A stretch of DNA of 64,000 nt from Dyadobacter fanqingshengii (GCF_023822005.2 NZ_CP098806.1:2542001-2606000), one strand, 5' to 3'. Counted from the stretch's first letter, positions 15,359 through 24,070 are shown. Made by a program: numbers and translations. The notes: a model not told the origin generated them from the letters alone.

Positions 15359-17746
15359 CTATTCCGACCTTAAACTCTCAACCGGATTTTTCAATGCTGC
15401 CTTGATGCTCTGGAAACTTACTGTTAGCAATGCGACAAGGATAGAAAGTGAGCCTGCAAGTGCAAACATCCACCATTCGAGTTTTGTTTGATAGGCAAAA
15501 TTCTGCAACCAAACCCTCATCATATAACCGCCTACGGGCGCAGCGATCAGGATCGAAATTGCAACCAATTTTAAGAAATCCGCAGATAGCAATGTAAAAA
15601 CACTCGCTACCGAAGCACCAAGCACTTTTCTCACGCCAATTTCCTTAGTGCGTCTTTCGGCCGTAAATGTGGCCAGACCAAAAAGTCCTACACAGGCTAT
15701 GAAAATCGCGATGCCGGAAAAAGAGAGGAAAATACTCCCTTTCCGCTCATCGGATTGATATTGTTTTGCAAAAGTCTGATCCAGAAATGCATATTCAAAG
15801 GGCTGTCCCGGATTCGTTTCTTCAAAAACTTCTTGCACATATTGCAAAGCCGCACGCGTATTCTCACCCGAGACGCGAATATACAGATTGCCATTATTAT
15901 GCTTTTTCAAAACCAGCACCAAAGGTTCGATCTGGTTGTGCAGCGAGCGAAGGTGAAAATCACTGATCACACCCGTAACCGGCACCCGTTTTGTATCCAC
16001 TTCAATCAGTCCGGCTGTCCTGTCTTTCCAACCTAATCGCTTGATCATAGCCTGATTTACAACCACCGAGAATGAAGAATCGCTCGATATCTGCTGTGAA
16101 AAACCTGCTCCTTCTTTCACTTTTATTTTCATTACATCCAGAAAATCCGCATCCACATGAAAGTATTCTGTCCCAATCGGGATTTCCGCCCCTTTTGCGT
16201 AAAAGCTGAAAGTTGTTTTATTATTCAAACCATCCCCCACATTACCATCTGCCAGACTTACTTTTTGGACCAGCGGACTTTCAAGTACCCTGTTTTTTAA
16301 AACCTCAGCCGATTTCTGTGCAGCCGGACTTCTCAAGGATAATGTTATGACCTGTTCCTGATCGAAACCCAGCTCCGAATTACGCATGTATTGCAATTGC
16401 CTGTAAACGACGATCGTCCCTAAAATCATAACGATGGAAATAGAAAATTGCAGTACAACGAGTGATTTGCGAAGAAATTGACCGCCGTCAGCCCCCGAGG
16501 AAGCGCCTTTTAAAACCAATGCAGGTTTAAATTTTGACAATACAAATGCTGGATAAATCCCACTTAATAAGCCCGTTAAGGCTGCAAAACCTATTAAAAA
16601 GCGGATAACTCCTGCGTCACCAAAATTGAAAGTGAGCGACTTATCCGCCATCGTGTTGAACACTGGGAGCAGTAAAATGATCAGTACAATGCTCAGTGTA
16701 AGCGCCATAAATGACATGAGCATGGATTCAGTAAGAAATTGCTTGATCAGCTGCGACTTTTGTGAGCCTACTGCTTTTCGAACCCCAATCTCTTTGGCCC
16801 TGCTTAAAGACCTGGCTGTGGCAAGATTTACATAATTAACAATGGCGATTACCAGGATAAATAGAGCGATGGTCGCAAAGGTGTATACGTAGGCCATTGA
16901 GCTGCCATTTTCTTCTCCCAACAAGTGCGAGGATTTTAAATGAATATCCGTTAAAGCCTGCAAGGCAATCTTAAAACTCACTTTTGTGCCAGTATCATCA
17001 CCAATCACTTTGGCAATATACTTTTTATAAAACGCCGGCATTTTAGCTTCCAGATCGCCAACATTGGCCCGATGATCTAACCGCAGATATGTCCACGTAT
17101 TAAAACTATCCCATTTAAGCAGGTTCATAGCATTGACTTGCCTGTTTTCATAAGGCAACACCGCGTCAAACGTCAAATGATGATTAGCCGGAGCATTTTG
17201 CATGATCGCAGAAATCGTCATGGGAATGCTATCCTTCACAATGACCACTTTCCCGATCAGGCCAGACGTTTTTCCAAAGAGGATAAGTGCCAGTTTTTCA
17301 GTGAGTACCACGCTGTTCTGGCCTGATAGGGCGCTTTCGCCATTTCCCTCTGTGAATTTGTATTCAAAAAACCTGAAAATAGACGGATCAGCAAACACGA
17401 TCTGCTTTACATAAGCGGCCTTCTCCCCAACCCGGAACGTCAGGTCTCGCGGTTTTATTCTGAGCATGTCCTTAACTTCGGCATACTCCTGCTTTATAGT
17501 AGGACCGAATGGCGCCGACGTGTGACCCATATTATATTCATTATCAGCCCATTTGACATTCAAATTAAGCCGATAGATGTCATCAGCTTGTGCGTGATAG
17601 CGGTCAAAACTGAGCTCATCATGAACATATAATCCCAACAGCACGGCACAGGTCATGCCGGTCGCCAATCCACAAAGAATTAACAGGCTGTAAGTTTTAC
17701 TTCTGACAAGGTTACGCCAGGCGATTTTGAAGTAGTTCTGCAACAT
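15359..17746 (-). CDS. FtsX-family ABC transporter permease (MacB-like), complete
   Basis: A 795-residue permease opening MLQNYFKIAWRNLVRSKTYS. Layout: membrane segment about residues 20-42, MacB periplasmic core to about 270, a first FtsX domain about 285-410 (with ARSLSRAKEIGVRKAVGS), a membrane segment about 425-445, a second periplasmic core, and a second FtsX domain about 675-790 (AERRTKEIGVRKVLGASVAS), ending NPVESLRSE. These large duplicated permeases are characteristic of Bacteroidota and work with LolD/MacB-type ATPases. Neither ATPase nor membrane-fusion gene is adjacent. It is the intact reference for the pseudogene at 3201-3460 and for the partial gene at 1-708. Confidence 0.93.
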   Translation of the reverse strand: MLQNYFKIAWRNLVRSKTYSLLILCGLATGMTCAVLLGLYVHDELSFDRYHAQADDIYRLNLNVKWADNEYNMGHTSAPFGPTIKQEYAEVKDMLRIKPRDLTFRVGEKAAYVKQIVFADPSIFRFFEYKFTEGNGESALSGQNSVVLTEKLALILFGKTSGLIGKVVIVKDSIPMTISAIMQNAPANHHLTFDAVLPYENRQVNAMNLLKWDSFNTWTYLRLDHRANVGDLEAKMPAFYKKYIAKVIGDDTGTKVSFKIALQALTDIHLKSSHLLGEENGSSMAYVYTFATIALFILVIAIVNYVNLATARSLSRAKEIGVRKAVGSQKSQLIKQFLTESMLMSFMALTLSIVLIILLLPVFNTMADKSLTFNFGDAGVIRFLIGFAALTGLLSGIYPAFVLSKFKPALVLKGASSGADGGQFLRKSLVVLQFSISIVMILGTIVVYRQLQYMRNSELGFDQEQVITLSLRSPAAQKSAEVLKNRVLESPLVQKVSLADGNVGDGLNNKTTFSFYAKGAEIPIGTEYFHVDADFLDVMKIKVKEGAGFSQQISSDSSFSVVVNQAMIKRLGWKDRTAGLIEVDTKRVPVTGVISDFHLRSLHNQIEPLVLVLKKHNNGNLYIRVSGENTRAALQYVQEVFEETNPGQPFEYAFLDQTFAKQYQSDERKGSIFLSFSGIAIFIACVGLFGLATFTAERRTKEIGVRKVLGASVASVFTLLSADFLKLVAISILIAAPVGGYMMRVWLQNFAYQTKLEWWMFALAGSLSILVALLTVSFQSIKAALKNPVESLRSE

Positions 17747-18017
17747 AAAAGGAACATTTATCGGTCGTTGCCGGACTTGGAAAACAATTATACCATTCTC
17801 AAAAAAGGCTAAGGGTGCTCAATGTGGCCTATTTCTTTCATTTCTTTGTTCAATTACGAACAAGCTTGTCCGGTTACACGAAGGATGTTATATCCAATAC
17901 CGTCACATTTATGCCGACTATTTAGTCCAGGTTGAGGAATGTTAAAACAGCATCCATTAATACCCATCGTCGGGCTGGCTCAGTTTTTTTATTCTCATCA
18001 TAAAAAATTGATATAAA

Positions 18018-18275
18018 ATGGCTGATATAAATAAAAATGAGTCGGACGAGGCAAAGAACCTTACTGACGAAAACGGACAGATACAAGGTTCCAACACGGT
18101 TAAGGATCCCGACGAATGGACCACTGGCGACGAGGCCATGACCGGTGCGCAGCAATCGTACCTCAAAACACTTTCTGACGAAGCCGGCGAAGAATTCGAC
18201 GAAACACTAAGCAAAGCCGAAGCGTCCAAAAGAATCGACGAGCTGCAACACAAAACGGGTCGCGGCTTAAAGTAA
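18018..18275 (+). CDS. DUF3072 domain-containing small acidic protein
   Basis: An 85-residue, strongly acidic, probably cytoplasmic protein. The core DPDEWTTGDEAMTGAQQSYL, then LSDEAGEEFDETLSKAEASK and RIDELQHKTGR, matches the DUF3072 pattern (W-x-TGDE-x-MTGAQ, then a SAP-like KAEAS-IDELQ helix). The family is small and uncharacterised; the C-terminal half resembles the helix-extended-helix motif of DNA-binding add-ons, but this is inference. The gene has its own terminator and stands between an FtsX permease and a toxin-antitoxin pair. Confidence 0.82.
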   Translation: MADINKNESDEAKNLTDENGQIQGSNTVKDPDEWTTGDEAMTGAQQSYLKTLSDEAGEEFDETLSKAEASKRIDELQHKTGRGLK

Positions 18276-18295
18276 AGCAAGCCCGATCCCATTCT

Positions 18296-18352
18296 CCCCA
18301 ATTATAATAAGCCACCCGCGCGTCGGAGGCCTTATTGTGATTGGGGATTTTT
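18296..18352 (+). terminator. Terminator after the DUF3072 gene
   Basis: Long imperfect hairpin: CCCCAATTATAATAAGCC (18296-18313) pairs with GGCCTTATTGTGATTGGGG (18328-18346), followed by ATTTTT. Confidence 0.65.
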
Positions 18353-18385
18353 GTTGAGTCTTGAACCGGCTGATAGTGGGAAAAC

Positions 18386-18643
18386 TTAATTGTAAATATC
18401 TTTCCTGTCACCAATATCCATCACAGCCACGATAAGTTTCCCTCCGTCGATATTATATAAAATCCTGAAATTCCCTGCACGTATTCTAAAAGTGTTGTCC
18501 ACACCTTTCAATTTTTTTGCGCCAGGTTGATAAGGATCATCAGCAAGTGAATAAACTGCCCGAACTACCAGTTCATAATTTCTTTTAGAAAGTTTTTGAA
18601 GGAATTTTTCAGCAGTGTGTGTGAGTTCAATTTTGTATTTCAA
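18386..18643 (-). CDS. RelE/ParE-family toxin
   Basis: An 85-residue protein with the RelE/ParE fold signature: YKIELTHTAEKFLQKLSK, then a helix pair, LKGVDNTFRIRAGNFRILYN (the strand pair with the conserved R-x-R-x-G-x-x-R pattern) and a C-terminal VMDIGDRKDIYN. RelE members cleave mRNA at the ribosome; ParE members poison gyrase. The short C-terminus with DIGDRKDIYN is closer to RelE-type enzymes. The gene overlaps the upstream antitoxin by four bases (18640-18643), the usual coupled antitoxin-first layout. Confidence 0.88.
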   Translation of the reverse strand: MKYKIELTHTAEKFLQKLSKRNYELVVRAVYSLADDPYQPGAKKLKGVDNTFRIRAGNFRILYNIDGGKLIVAVMDIGDRKDIYN

Positions 18644-18837
18644 CGCTTTATTTTGTGTTTTTTGTCCAGTTTGGCAACAACTTCATCAAAGGGTATCCGT
18701 TCATCATTTTTGACGGCTTCCAATGCAATCATATCCAGCAAATCTTCAACCAGCTCAGACTTACTTGCCGCATTGATGATCACCTTTTTCACCTTACCCT
18801 TCTGTGTGTATTCTGTTTTAATTCCCTGCAGTTTCAT
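18640..18837 (-). CDS. Antitoxin of the RelE/ParE-type pair
   Basis: A 65-residue protein, MKLQGIKTEYTQKGKVKKVI, followed by acidic ELVEDLLDMIALEAVKNDER and a basic Lys-rich tail (KLDKKHKIKR). I cannot assign it to a named antitoxin superfamily. The case rests on its size, the acidic middle helix and the four-base overlap with the toxin. The N-terminal half lacks an obvious ribbon-helix-helix or XRE pattern, so it may not itself bind the operator. The promoter must lie in the 150 bases before the divergent DUF1080 gene. Confidence 0.75.
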   Translation of the reverse strand: MKLQGIKTEYTQKGKVKKVIINAASKSELVEDLLDMIALEAVKNDERIPFDEVVAKLDKKHKIKR

Positions 18838-18990
18838 AGCAATGATGGTTTTGTGAAAGCAATTTAAGATTTTAAGCGAACAAAAACCACATCTAGCTGT
18901 ATGGTTGTCAGCAGCATCCCTCCTCGCCTATTCTAAGCCGATTATCGAATTTTATATTTAAATTGGCGGTCCTTAACTTTTATTAAAATC

Positions 18991-19941
18991 ATGAGAAAAT
19001 TAGTACAAACCTGCCTTTTCGCATTTGCATTGCTGACAAGTGCTTTTGCAAACAATGTTGAGCCTAACCCAACCCAGCCCGCACCTTCCCCACTCGAAGG
19101 CCGATGGGACATTACTGTGGATATGGCCGGCAAAATGGCCCCATCGTGGCTGGAAGTGCGCCATTCTGGCAACCATACGCTGATCGGACAGTTCACAAGT
19201 GTCTCCGGAAGCGCGCGGCCCATCTCAGAAGTGATTTTTAAAGATGGCAAATTCAGTTTCGAAATCCCGCCGCAATGGGAGAAAGGCGATGGCAAATTCA
19301 AACTTGAAGGAACACTTACGGGTGAGAAAATCGCAGGGTCTGTGACAACACCGGAAGGCAAAACTTTCCCATACACGGGCGTGCGCGCACCGTCGTTACG
19401 CAGAACAGCAGCGCCAGTGTGGGGTACACCCATTAAATTGACTGACGGGAATGTGATCAAAGGATGGCACGCCGTAGGCGAAAACCAGTGGATTGCTGAA
19501 AACGGCATTCTGCGCAGTCCGAAATCGGGTGCTAATCTTATTACAGACGAAAAATTCAACGACTTTAAGCTTCATGTTGAATTCCGCATTCCAAAAGGAA
19601 GCAACAGCGGCGTGTATCTGAGAGGTCGTTATGAAGTCCAGGTTACTGATAGTAAAGGAATGGAACCGTCTCTGGATCAACTCGGTGCCATTTACGGCTT
19701 TCTGGTTCCCAGCGAAATGATGGCCAAAGATCCGGGTGAATGGCAGTCTTTTGACATTACATTGGTAGGCCGGATGCTAACCCTTGTTACCAACGGAAAA
19801 ACGGTTATCACGAATCAGGAAATCCCTGGAATTACGGGTGGTGCGCTGGACAGCAACGAAGGAGAACCAGGTCCGCTTTACATTCAAGGTGACCACGGCC
19901 CGGTTGAATACAGAAACATTGTGATCACGCCTGCGAAATAA
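18991..19941 (+). CDS. DUF1080 (3-keto-disaccharide hydrolase-like) secreted protein
   Basis: A 316-residue protein with a signal peptide (MRKLVQTCLFAFALLTSAFA, cleavage before N21). Residues about 35-130 form a beta domain (GRWDITVDMAGKMAPSWLEV). Residues about 145-314 are the DUF1080 jelly-roll: DGNVIKGWHAVGENQWIAENG, FNDFKLHVEFRIPKGSNSGV, YLRGRYEVQV, WQSFDITLVGRMLTLVTNGK and GPLYIQGDHGPVEYRNI. The family includes enzymes that split 3-keto-glycosides formed by glycoside 3-dehydrogenases. The two genes that follow on the same strand encode exactly such an oxidoreductase pair, so this may be the cleavage step. A strong terminator directly follows, so it is probably transcribed separately. Confidence 0.88.
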   Translation: MRKLVQTCLFAFALLTSAFANNVEPNPTQPAPSPLEGRWDITVDMAGKMAPSWLEVRHSGNHTLIGQFTSVSGSARPISEVIFKDGKFSFEIPPQWEKGDGKFKLEGTLTGEKIAGSVTTPEGKTFPYTGVRAPSLRRTAAPVWGTPIKLTDGNVIKGWHAVGENQWIAENGILRSPKSGANLITDEKFNDFKLHVEFRIPKGSNSGVYLRGRYEVQVTDSKGMEPSLDQLGAIYGFLVPSEMMAKDPGEWQSFDITLVGRMLTLVTNGKTVITNQEIPGITGGALDSNEGEPGPLYIQGDHGPVEYRNIVITPAK

Positions 19942-19976
19942 ATTTGAGATCAGGCGACGCAAGTTATTAATGCAAT

Positions 19977-20007
19977 AAAAAAGGGCCGGGAAATTCCCGG
20001 CCCTTTT
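19977..20007 (+). terminator. Strong terminator after the DUF1080 gene
   Basis: Perfect fourteen-base arms (19979-19992 and 19994-20007) that read AAAAGGGCCGGGAA on the left, with an A run on one side and T4 on the other. Confidence 0.85.
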
Positions 20008-20458
20008 AATTAACACACACTGTTATGACTTTTACGTCACTACATTTAGACGCGGGTAAAGGCGTCTGGTCACTCGATTATTAGTTAGGTTTGAAAAACT
20101 TTTTCTGAACAATTGAATATGCCGTTTACGGCCGTTTCTTTCATTGATAATCCTTAAAAAAATATCTTCCCTGAAAATCAGGGAAGATATCTGCATTATT
20201 TACTCAACGTTCCTCTATTACTTAACCTTTAAACTTACCCGCCAGATTAAACTAATCTGACGAGTTGCCTAAGCCTTTGGTTCAGAATATTAATCAAATA
20301 TGGCATGAAGAGGTCGTTGGCACCAAATGCGATGATTGTTCGGTCGACTTGAATGAATTTACGGAAAATTATGGCCTTTGATGGCAAAAATTCTGGACAG
20401 GTTGTTATATTTAAAGGTTAATTTTAATTAATTCCATTCCGACTTAAATTCTTAACTA
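20008..20458. other. 450-base non-coding stretch with several hairpins
   Basis: No convincing gene on either strand. Visible structure: a short hairpin AGACGC/GCGTCT (20048-20067), the minus-strand terminator-like hairpin at 20156-20190, and an inverted repeat CAGATTA/TAATCTG (20243-20259). On the minus strand a 19-codon frame starts at 20306 and ends at 20247, reading MPYLINILNQRLRQLVRLV. The promoter of the downstream oxidoreductase genes should lie in the AT-rich last 80 bases. Confidence 0.5.
20156..20190 (-). terminator. Orphan terminator-like hairpin on the minus strand
   Basis: Thirteen-base perfect arms ATATCTTCCCTGA (20162-20174) and TCAGGGAAGATAT (20178-20190) with loop AAA. On the minus strand it is followed by a T run (complement of the A run at 20156-20162). 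No minus-strand gene precedes it, so it may end a small RNA. Confidence 0.6.
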
Positions 20459-20989
20459 ATGAAGCGTAGAGAAGCTGTTCAAAAAATAACCTTCCTGCTC
20501 GGAGGCACGATCTCCGCGCCGTTGATGGCTGGCATCATGGGAGAAAAACTGAACTTTGGCCCTTCACTTGACCTGTCCGCTGAACAAGAGGCACTTTTAG
20601 CCGATGTAGCAGATACGATCATCCCGACAACCGGAACGCCGGGGGCCAAAGCTGCGGGCGCAGACAAGTTCATCACCAGGGTCATGCGCGATTGCTTCGA
20701 AATGGCGGATCAGAAAAAATTCTATTCAGGACTCGAAAAAATAGACGCGCAAAGCAAGGAAGTGTACGGAAAAGGATTCTCCGCACTCGACGCAACACAG
20801 AAGAACGACATTGTGAAACGCACGACGGTTTCAGACAAGCCATTTTTCCTGCAAATGAAGGGTTTGACGGTTACCGGCTATTTCACTTCGGAAATTGGCG
20901 CTACCCAGGCACTGGATTACTTACCGATCCCCGGAAGATTTGACGGCAGCTGGCCAATGCCCAAGGGCCAGAAAAGCTGGGCGCTCTGA
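20459..20989 (+). CDS. Gluconate 2-dehydrogenase subunit 3 family protein (small subunit of GMC oxidoreductase)
   Basis: A 176-residue protein starting MKRREAVQKITFLLGG, a twin-arginine-like export signal with a hydrophobic stretch to about residue 27. The body contains LADVADTIIPTTGTPGAKAA and FITRVMRDCF, the signature of the gluconate-2-dehydrogenase subunit 3 family. In the known systems (gluconate, sorbitol and glucoside 3-dehydrogenases) this subunit carries the TAT signal and escorts the flavoprotein, which lacks one, to the periplasm. The GMC gene follows after 43 bases and itself lacks a signal, which fits. Confidence 0.9.
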   Translation: MKRREAVQKITFLLGGTISAPLMAGIMGEKLNFGPSLDLSAEQEALLADVADTIIPTTGTPGAKAAGADKFITRVMRDCFEMADQKKFYSGLEKIDAQSKEVYGKGFSALDATQKNDIVKRTTVSDKPFFLQMKGLTVTGYFTSEIGATQALDYLPIPGRFDGSWPMPKGQKSWAL

Positions 20990-21032
20990 CCACGATTATT
21001 CCCTGACCTAAATCATTAATAATATCCTTATA

Positions 21033-22748
21033 ATGGCGAATTTAAATATTGATGCACTAAAAGAAGTTACCTACGACGCAATCGTGATCGGTTCCGGCGT
21101 ATCCGGTGGCTGGGCAGCCAAAGAGCTGACAGAAAAAGGACTGAAAGTTTTAATGCTCGAAAAAGGCAAAAACCTGGAACACGTTACAGGCTACGAAAAT
21201 GCCCTGAAAGCACCCTGGGAAACGCAGTACAACGGCCGTTTGACCGTAAAACAAAAAGAAACACACCCATTCCTCTCCCGCGATTACCCGTATAACGAGC
21301 TGACGGAGAAATATTGGATGAATGATATGGACTCTCCATATGAAGAGAAAAAAAGATTCGACTGGTTCCGCCCGAACATTGTCGGCGGCAAGTCCATCAT
21401 GTGGGGAAGGCAGTCGTACAGGTTAAGCGACATTGATTTTGAGGCGAACTTGAAAGACGGCGTTGCGGTTGACTGGCCGATCCGCTATAAAGACATTGCA
21501 CCCTGGTATTCATATGTTGAGAAACATGTGGGGATTTCGGGTGAAAAATTAGGGCTTCCTCAATTACCGGACAGCGATTTCATTCCGCCTATGGATATGT
21601 ATTTTGTTGAAAAAGAGGTTAGAAAAAGACTTGAAAAGCAATTCCCGGGCCGTAACATGACCATTGGCCGCGTGGCTAACCTTTCGCAACCAACAAAAAT
21701 CCAGCTGGAAGGGGGCCGTTCTCCGTGTCAGTATCGTAATAAATGCTCATTAGGCTGTCCTTATGGCGCTTATTTCAGCACGCAGTCGAGCACGCTTCCG
21801 CCTGCGGTTAAGACGGGTTTGCTAACATTGCGTCCCGACACGGTTGTAAGAGAAATCATTTATGATGCAAAATCAAGCAAAGCCACAGGTGTGCGGGTTG
21901 TGGATGCGGTAACATTGCAGGAAAAGGAGTATTTCGCTGGATTGATTTTCGTTTGCGCCAGTGCATTGGCATCCACTGCATTGCTGCTTAACTCAACTTC
22001 CGATCGCTTTCCGAATGGAATGGGCAACGATTCAGGTGAGCTTGGACACAATTTGATGGACCACCATTTCAGAACAGGCGCAAGTGGCGTTTGGGAAGGT
22101 GATTTGGATAAGTATTACTTCGGCCGCCGTGCAAATGGCATTTACATTCCCCGTTACCGGAACATTGGTGCTGACAAGCGCGACTATCTGCGCGGATTTG
22201 GTTATCAGGGTGGCGGTGGCCGCCAGGGATGGCAGCGCAATGTTGCCGAACTTTCCTTCGGTGCGGATTTCAAAGAAGAACTGACGACTCCGGGTAACTG
22301 GACCATGGGCTTCGGCGGTTTTGGCGAAACATTGCCTTACCACGAAAACTACATGTATCTCAACAAGGATAAGAAAGATAAATTTGGTATTCCGGCTGTT
22401 GTCTTTGATGCAGACCTTCGTGAAAACGAAAAGAAAATGCGCGTGGACATGATGAATGACGCCGCCGAAATGCTTGAAAAATCGGGTCTTAAAAATGTGA
22501 AAACACATGACAACGGATCTTACCTCGGAATGGCCATCCACGAAATGGGAACTGCCAGAATGGGCCGTGATCCAAAAACTTCGGTTTTGAATGGTAATAA
22601 CCAATTGCATTCTGTTAAAAACGTGTTCGTAACGGATGGTGCAGCGATGACTTCGGCTTCCTGCGTGAACCCATCGCTTACTTACATGGCATTAACAGCC
22701 CGCGCGGTTGATTTTGCCGTGAAAGAATCGAAGAAGAAAAATATCTGA
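21033..22748 (+). CDS. GMC family oxidoreductase, large subunit (candidate glycoside 3-dehydrogenase)
   Basis: A 571-residue FAD enzyme. The dinucleotide motif GSGVSGGWAAKEL starts at residue 20, WRPNIVGGKS-like text appears as WFRPNIVGGKSIMWG, and a Cys-rich CQYRNKCSLGCPYGAY lies near residues 231-246. The C-terminal substrate/flavin region is AIHEMGTARMGRDP followed by CVNPSLTYMALTARA, where His and Asn take the catalytic positions of the family. It has no signal peptide; the small subunit upstream probably carries it by the TAT route. Relatives oxidise sugars or polyols, including the 3-OH of glucosides. With the DUF1080 protein upstream, 3-keto-glycoside metabolism is the best guess, not a proof. 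Confidence 0.92.
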   Translation: MANLNIDALKEVTYDAIVIGSGVSGGWAAKELTEKGLKVLMLEKGKNLEHVTGYENALKAPWETQYNGRLTVKQKETHPFLSRDYPYNELTEKYWMNDMDSPYEEKKRFDWFRPNIVGGKSIMWGRQSYRLSDIDFEANLKDGVAVDWPIRYKDIAPWYSYVEKHVGISGEKLGLPQLPDSDFIPPMDMYFVEKEVRKRLEKQFPGRNMTIGRVANLSQPTKIQLEGGRSPCQYRNKCSLGCPYGAYFSTQSSTLPPAVKTGLLTLRPDTVVREIIYDAKSSKATGVRVVDAVTLQEKEYFAGLIFVCASALASTALLLNSTSDRFPNGMGNDSGELGHNLMDHHFRTGASGVWEGDLDKYYFGRRANGIYIPRYRNIGADKRDYLRGFGYQGGGGRQGWQRNVAELSFGADFKEELTTPGNWTMGFGGFGETLPYHENYMYLNKDKKDKFGIPAVVFDADLRENEKKMRVDMMNDAAEMLEKSGLKNVKTHDNGSYLGMAIHEMGTARMGRDPKTSVLNGNNQLHSVKNVFVTDGAAMTSASCVNPSLTYMALTARAVDFAVKESKKKNI

Positions 22749-22771
22749 CAAGTAACTAACATTAGCATATC

Positions 22772-22811
22772 AAAACTATCCGGGCTGAACAACGCCGGAT
22801 AGTTTTTTTTT
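22772..22811 (+). terminator. Terminator after the GMC oxidoreductase gene
   Basis: Ten-base perfect arms AACTATCCGG (22774-22783) and CCGGATAGTT (22795-22804), then a run of T to 22811. Confidence 0.85.
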
Positions 22812-22837
22812 CACCCGTACACTGTAATAAAAAACGC

Positions 22838-22897
22838 TTTGCAATGTTTTGCAACATTTAATTTATTAATTTCATAAATGTTGCATATTATTGCATA
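22838..22897. promoter_or_regulatory. Long inverted repeat, likely operator of the MFS gene
   Basis: The 23 bases at 22838-22860 and the complement of 22875-22897 agree at 19 positions. Each half contains two TGCAA-type elements about 10 bases apart, and the inner eleven bases (TGCAACATTTA and TAAATGTTGCA) are perfect. The element ends 24 bases before the MFS start codon. This geometry suggests a dimer of dimers of a regulator binding both half sites; the regulator is not encoded next to it. Confidence 0.6.
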
Positions 22898-22921
22898 TCG
22901 ATTCTTTGAATTAGTCCTTTT

Positions 22922-24058
22922 ATGCAAGAAAAAGCAAAAATCAGCGCAGCAAGAAAAGCCGTTTTACTCATTTTCCTGGTCTGCGGAATCGGGCTGTCCA
23001 GCTGGGCTCCAATGGTTCCGTTTGCAAAACTTGCATTAGGACTCAGTGAGGCCGATTTAGGTGTCGTACTTCTATCATTGGGAGCAGGCGCGATTTTGAC
23101 AATGCCTATGACGGGTGTTTTAATCAATAAATATGGCAGCAGGAGGATATCCTTGTTTTCTGCACTCATTATTGCCATATTCCTTCCACTGCTATTACTC
23201 GCCAGAACGCCTTACGAGCTTGCAGCAGCATTATTCGTCTTTGGTGCGGGCATTGGATCCGTCGACGTCGCCATGAATGCACAGGCTGTGTTGGTGCAGG
23301 AAAAGCATGGAAGCCACATTATGTCATCGTTTCACGGCATGTTCAGCGTGGGTGGCTTGCTGGGTTCCATCGGGTTGGGTTTTCTGATCAAGGCCGGATT
23401 ATCGCCAACGGTTGCCGCGGTAAGCATTTCTGCCATGCTCATCATCATTACTGCAACACAATTCAAATATTTGCTCCCACATTCCGAAGAAGCCAAAATA
23501 GACAGCGCCAGTTTTATCCTTCCAAAAGGCCCCGTGCTCGTACTGGGACTCATGTGCTTCATTCTTTTTCTGGCAGAAGGCTCATTGCTGGATTGGAGCG
23601 CGGTGTTTTTGCAATTTTCAAGAAACTTTGACCCATCGCTTTCCGGTGTTGGGTATGCCGCTTTTTCTGTGGCAATGGCAGTTATGCGCTTAACCGGCGA
23701 TGGCATCATTCACAAACTGGGGCCATCGAAAGTGGTTTTTTACGGAACATTTCTGGCAGGAGTAGGCTTTCTGCTAGCAGTGACGTTACCCTGGGCACCA
23801 GCTGCATTATTGGGCTTTGTACTGGTTGGTCTGGGTGCTGCCAATGTAGTTCCGATCTTCTTCACAGCCGCTGGGCGATTCCCAAACATTCCGCCTTCGA
23901 TCTCACTTCCCGCGGTTACAACATTAGGTTACGCAGGACAGCTGGCTGGCCCCGCATTGATCGGTTTTATAGCAGAATTCACATCTCTATCCATTGCACT
24001 GGGCTTTGTAGGCGTGCTTTTGTTTATCGTGGCTTTCACTTATAAACACAGGGATTGA
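22922..24058 (+). CDS. MFS transporter (YbjJ-like)
   Basis: A 378-residue integral membrane protein with about 12 segments. Family motifs: NKYGSRRISLFSALI after segment 2, FGAGIGSVDVAMNAQAVLV (the VAMNAQ motif of the YbjJ/FucP-related group) and SSFHGMFSVGGLLGSIGLG in segment 5. The group contains sugar and drug transporters; the substrate is unknown. It follows the GMC oxidoreductase gene but has its own regulatory palindrome and a terminator upstream, so it is independently controlled. Possible ties to 3-keto-sugar uptake or export rest on position only. Confidence 0.85.
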   Translation: MQEKAKISAARKAVLLIFLVCGIGLSSWAPMVPFAKLALGLSEADLGVVLLSLGAGAILTMPMTGVLINKYGSRRISLFSALIIAIFLPLLLLARTPYELAAALFVFGAGIGSVDVAMNAQAVLVQEKHGSHIMSSFHGMFSVGGLLGSIGLGFLIKAGLSPTVAAVSISAMLIIITATQFKYLLPHSEEAKIDSASFILPKGPVLVLGLMCFILFLAEGSLLDWSAVFLQFSRNFDPSLSGVGYAAFSVAMAVMRLTGDGIIHKLGPSKVVFYGTFLAGVGFLLAVTLPWAPAALLGFVLVGLGAANVVPIFFTAAGRFPNIPPSISLPAVTTLGYAGQLAGPALIGFIAEFTSLSIALGFVGVLLFIVAFTYKHRD

Positions 24059-24070
24059 TTTGGTAAAACA

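Noticed and set aside
20247..20306. The 19-codon frame MPYLINILNQRLRQLVRLV as a gene
   Set aside because: Too short to support by itself; mentioned only as part of the possible minus-strand transcript.
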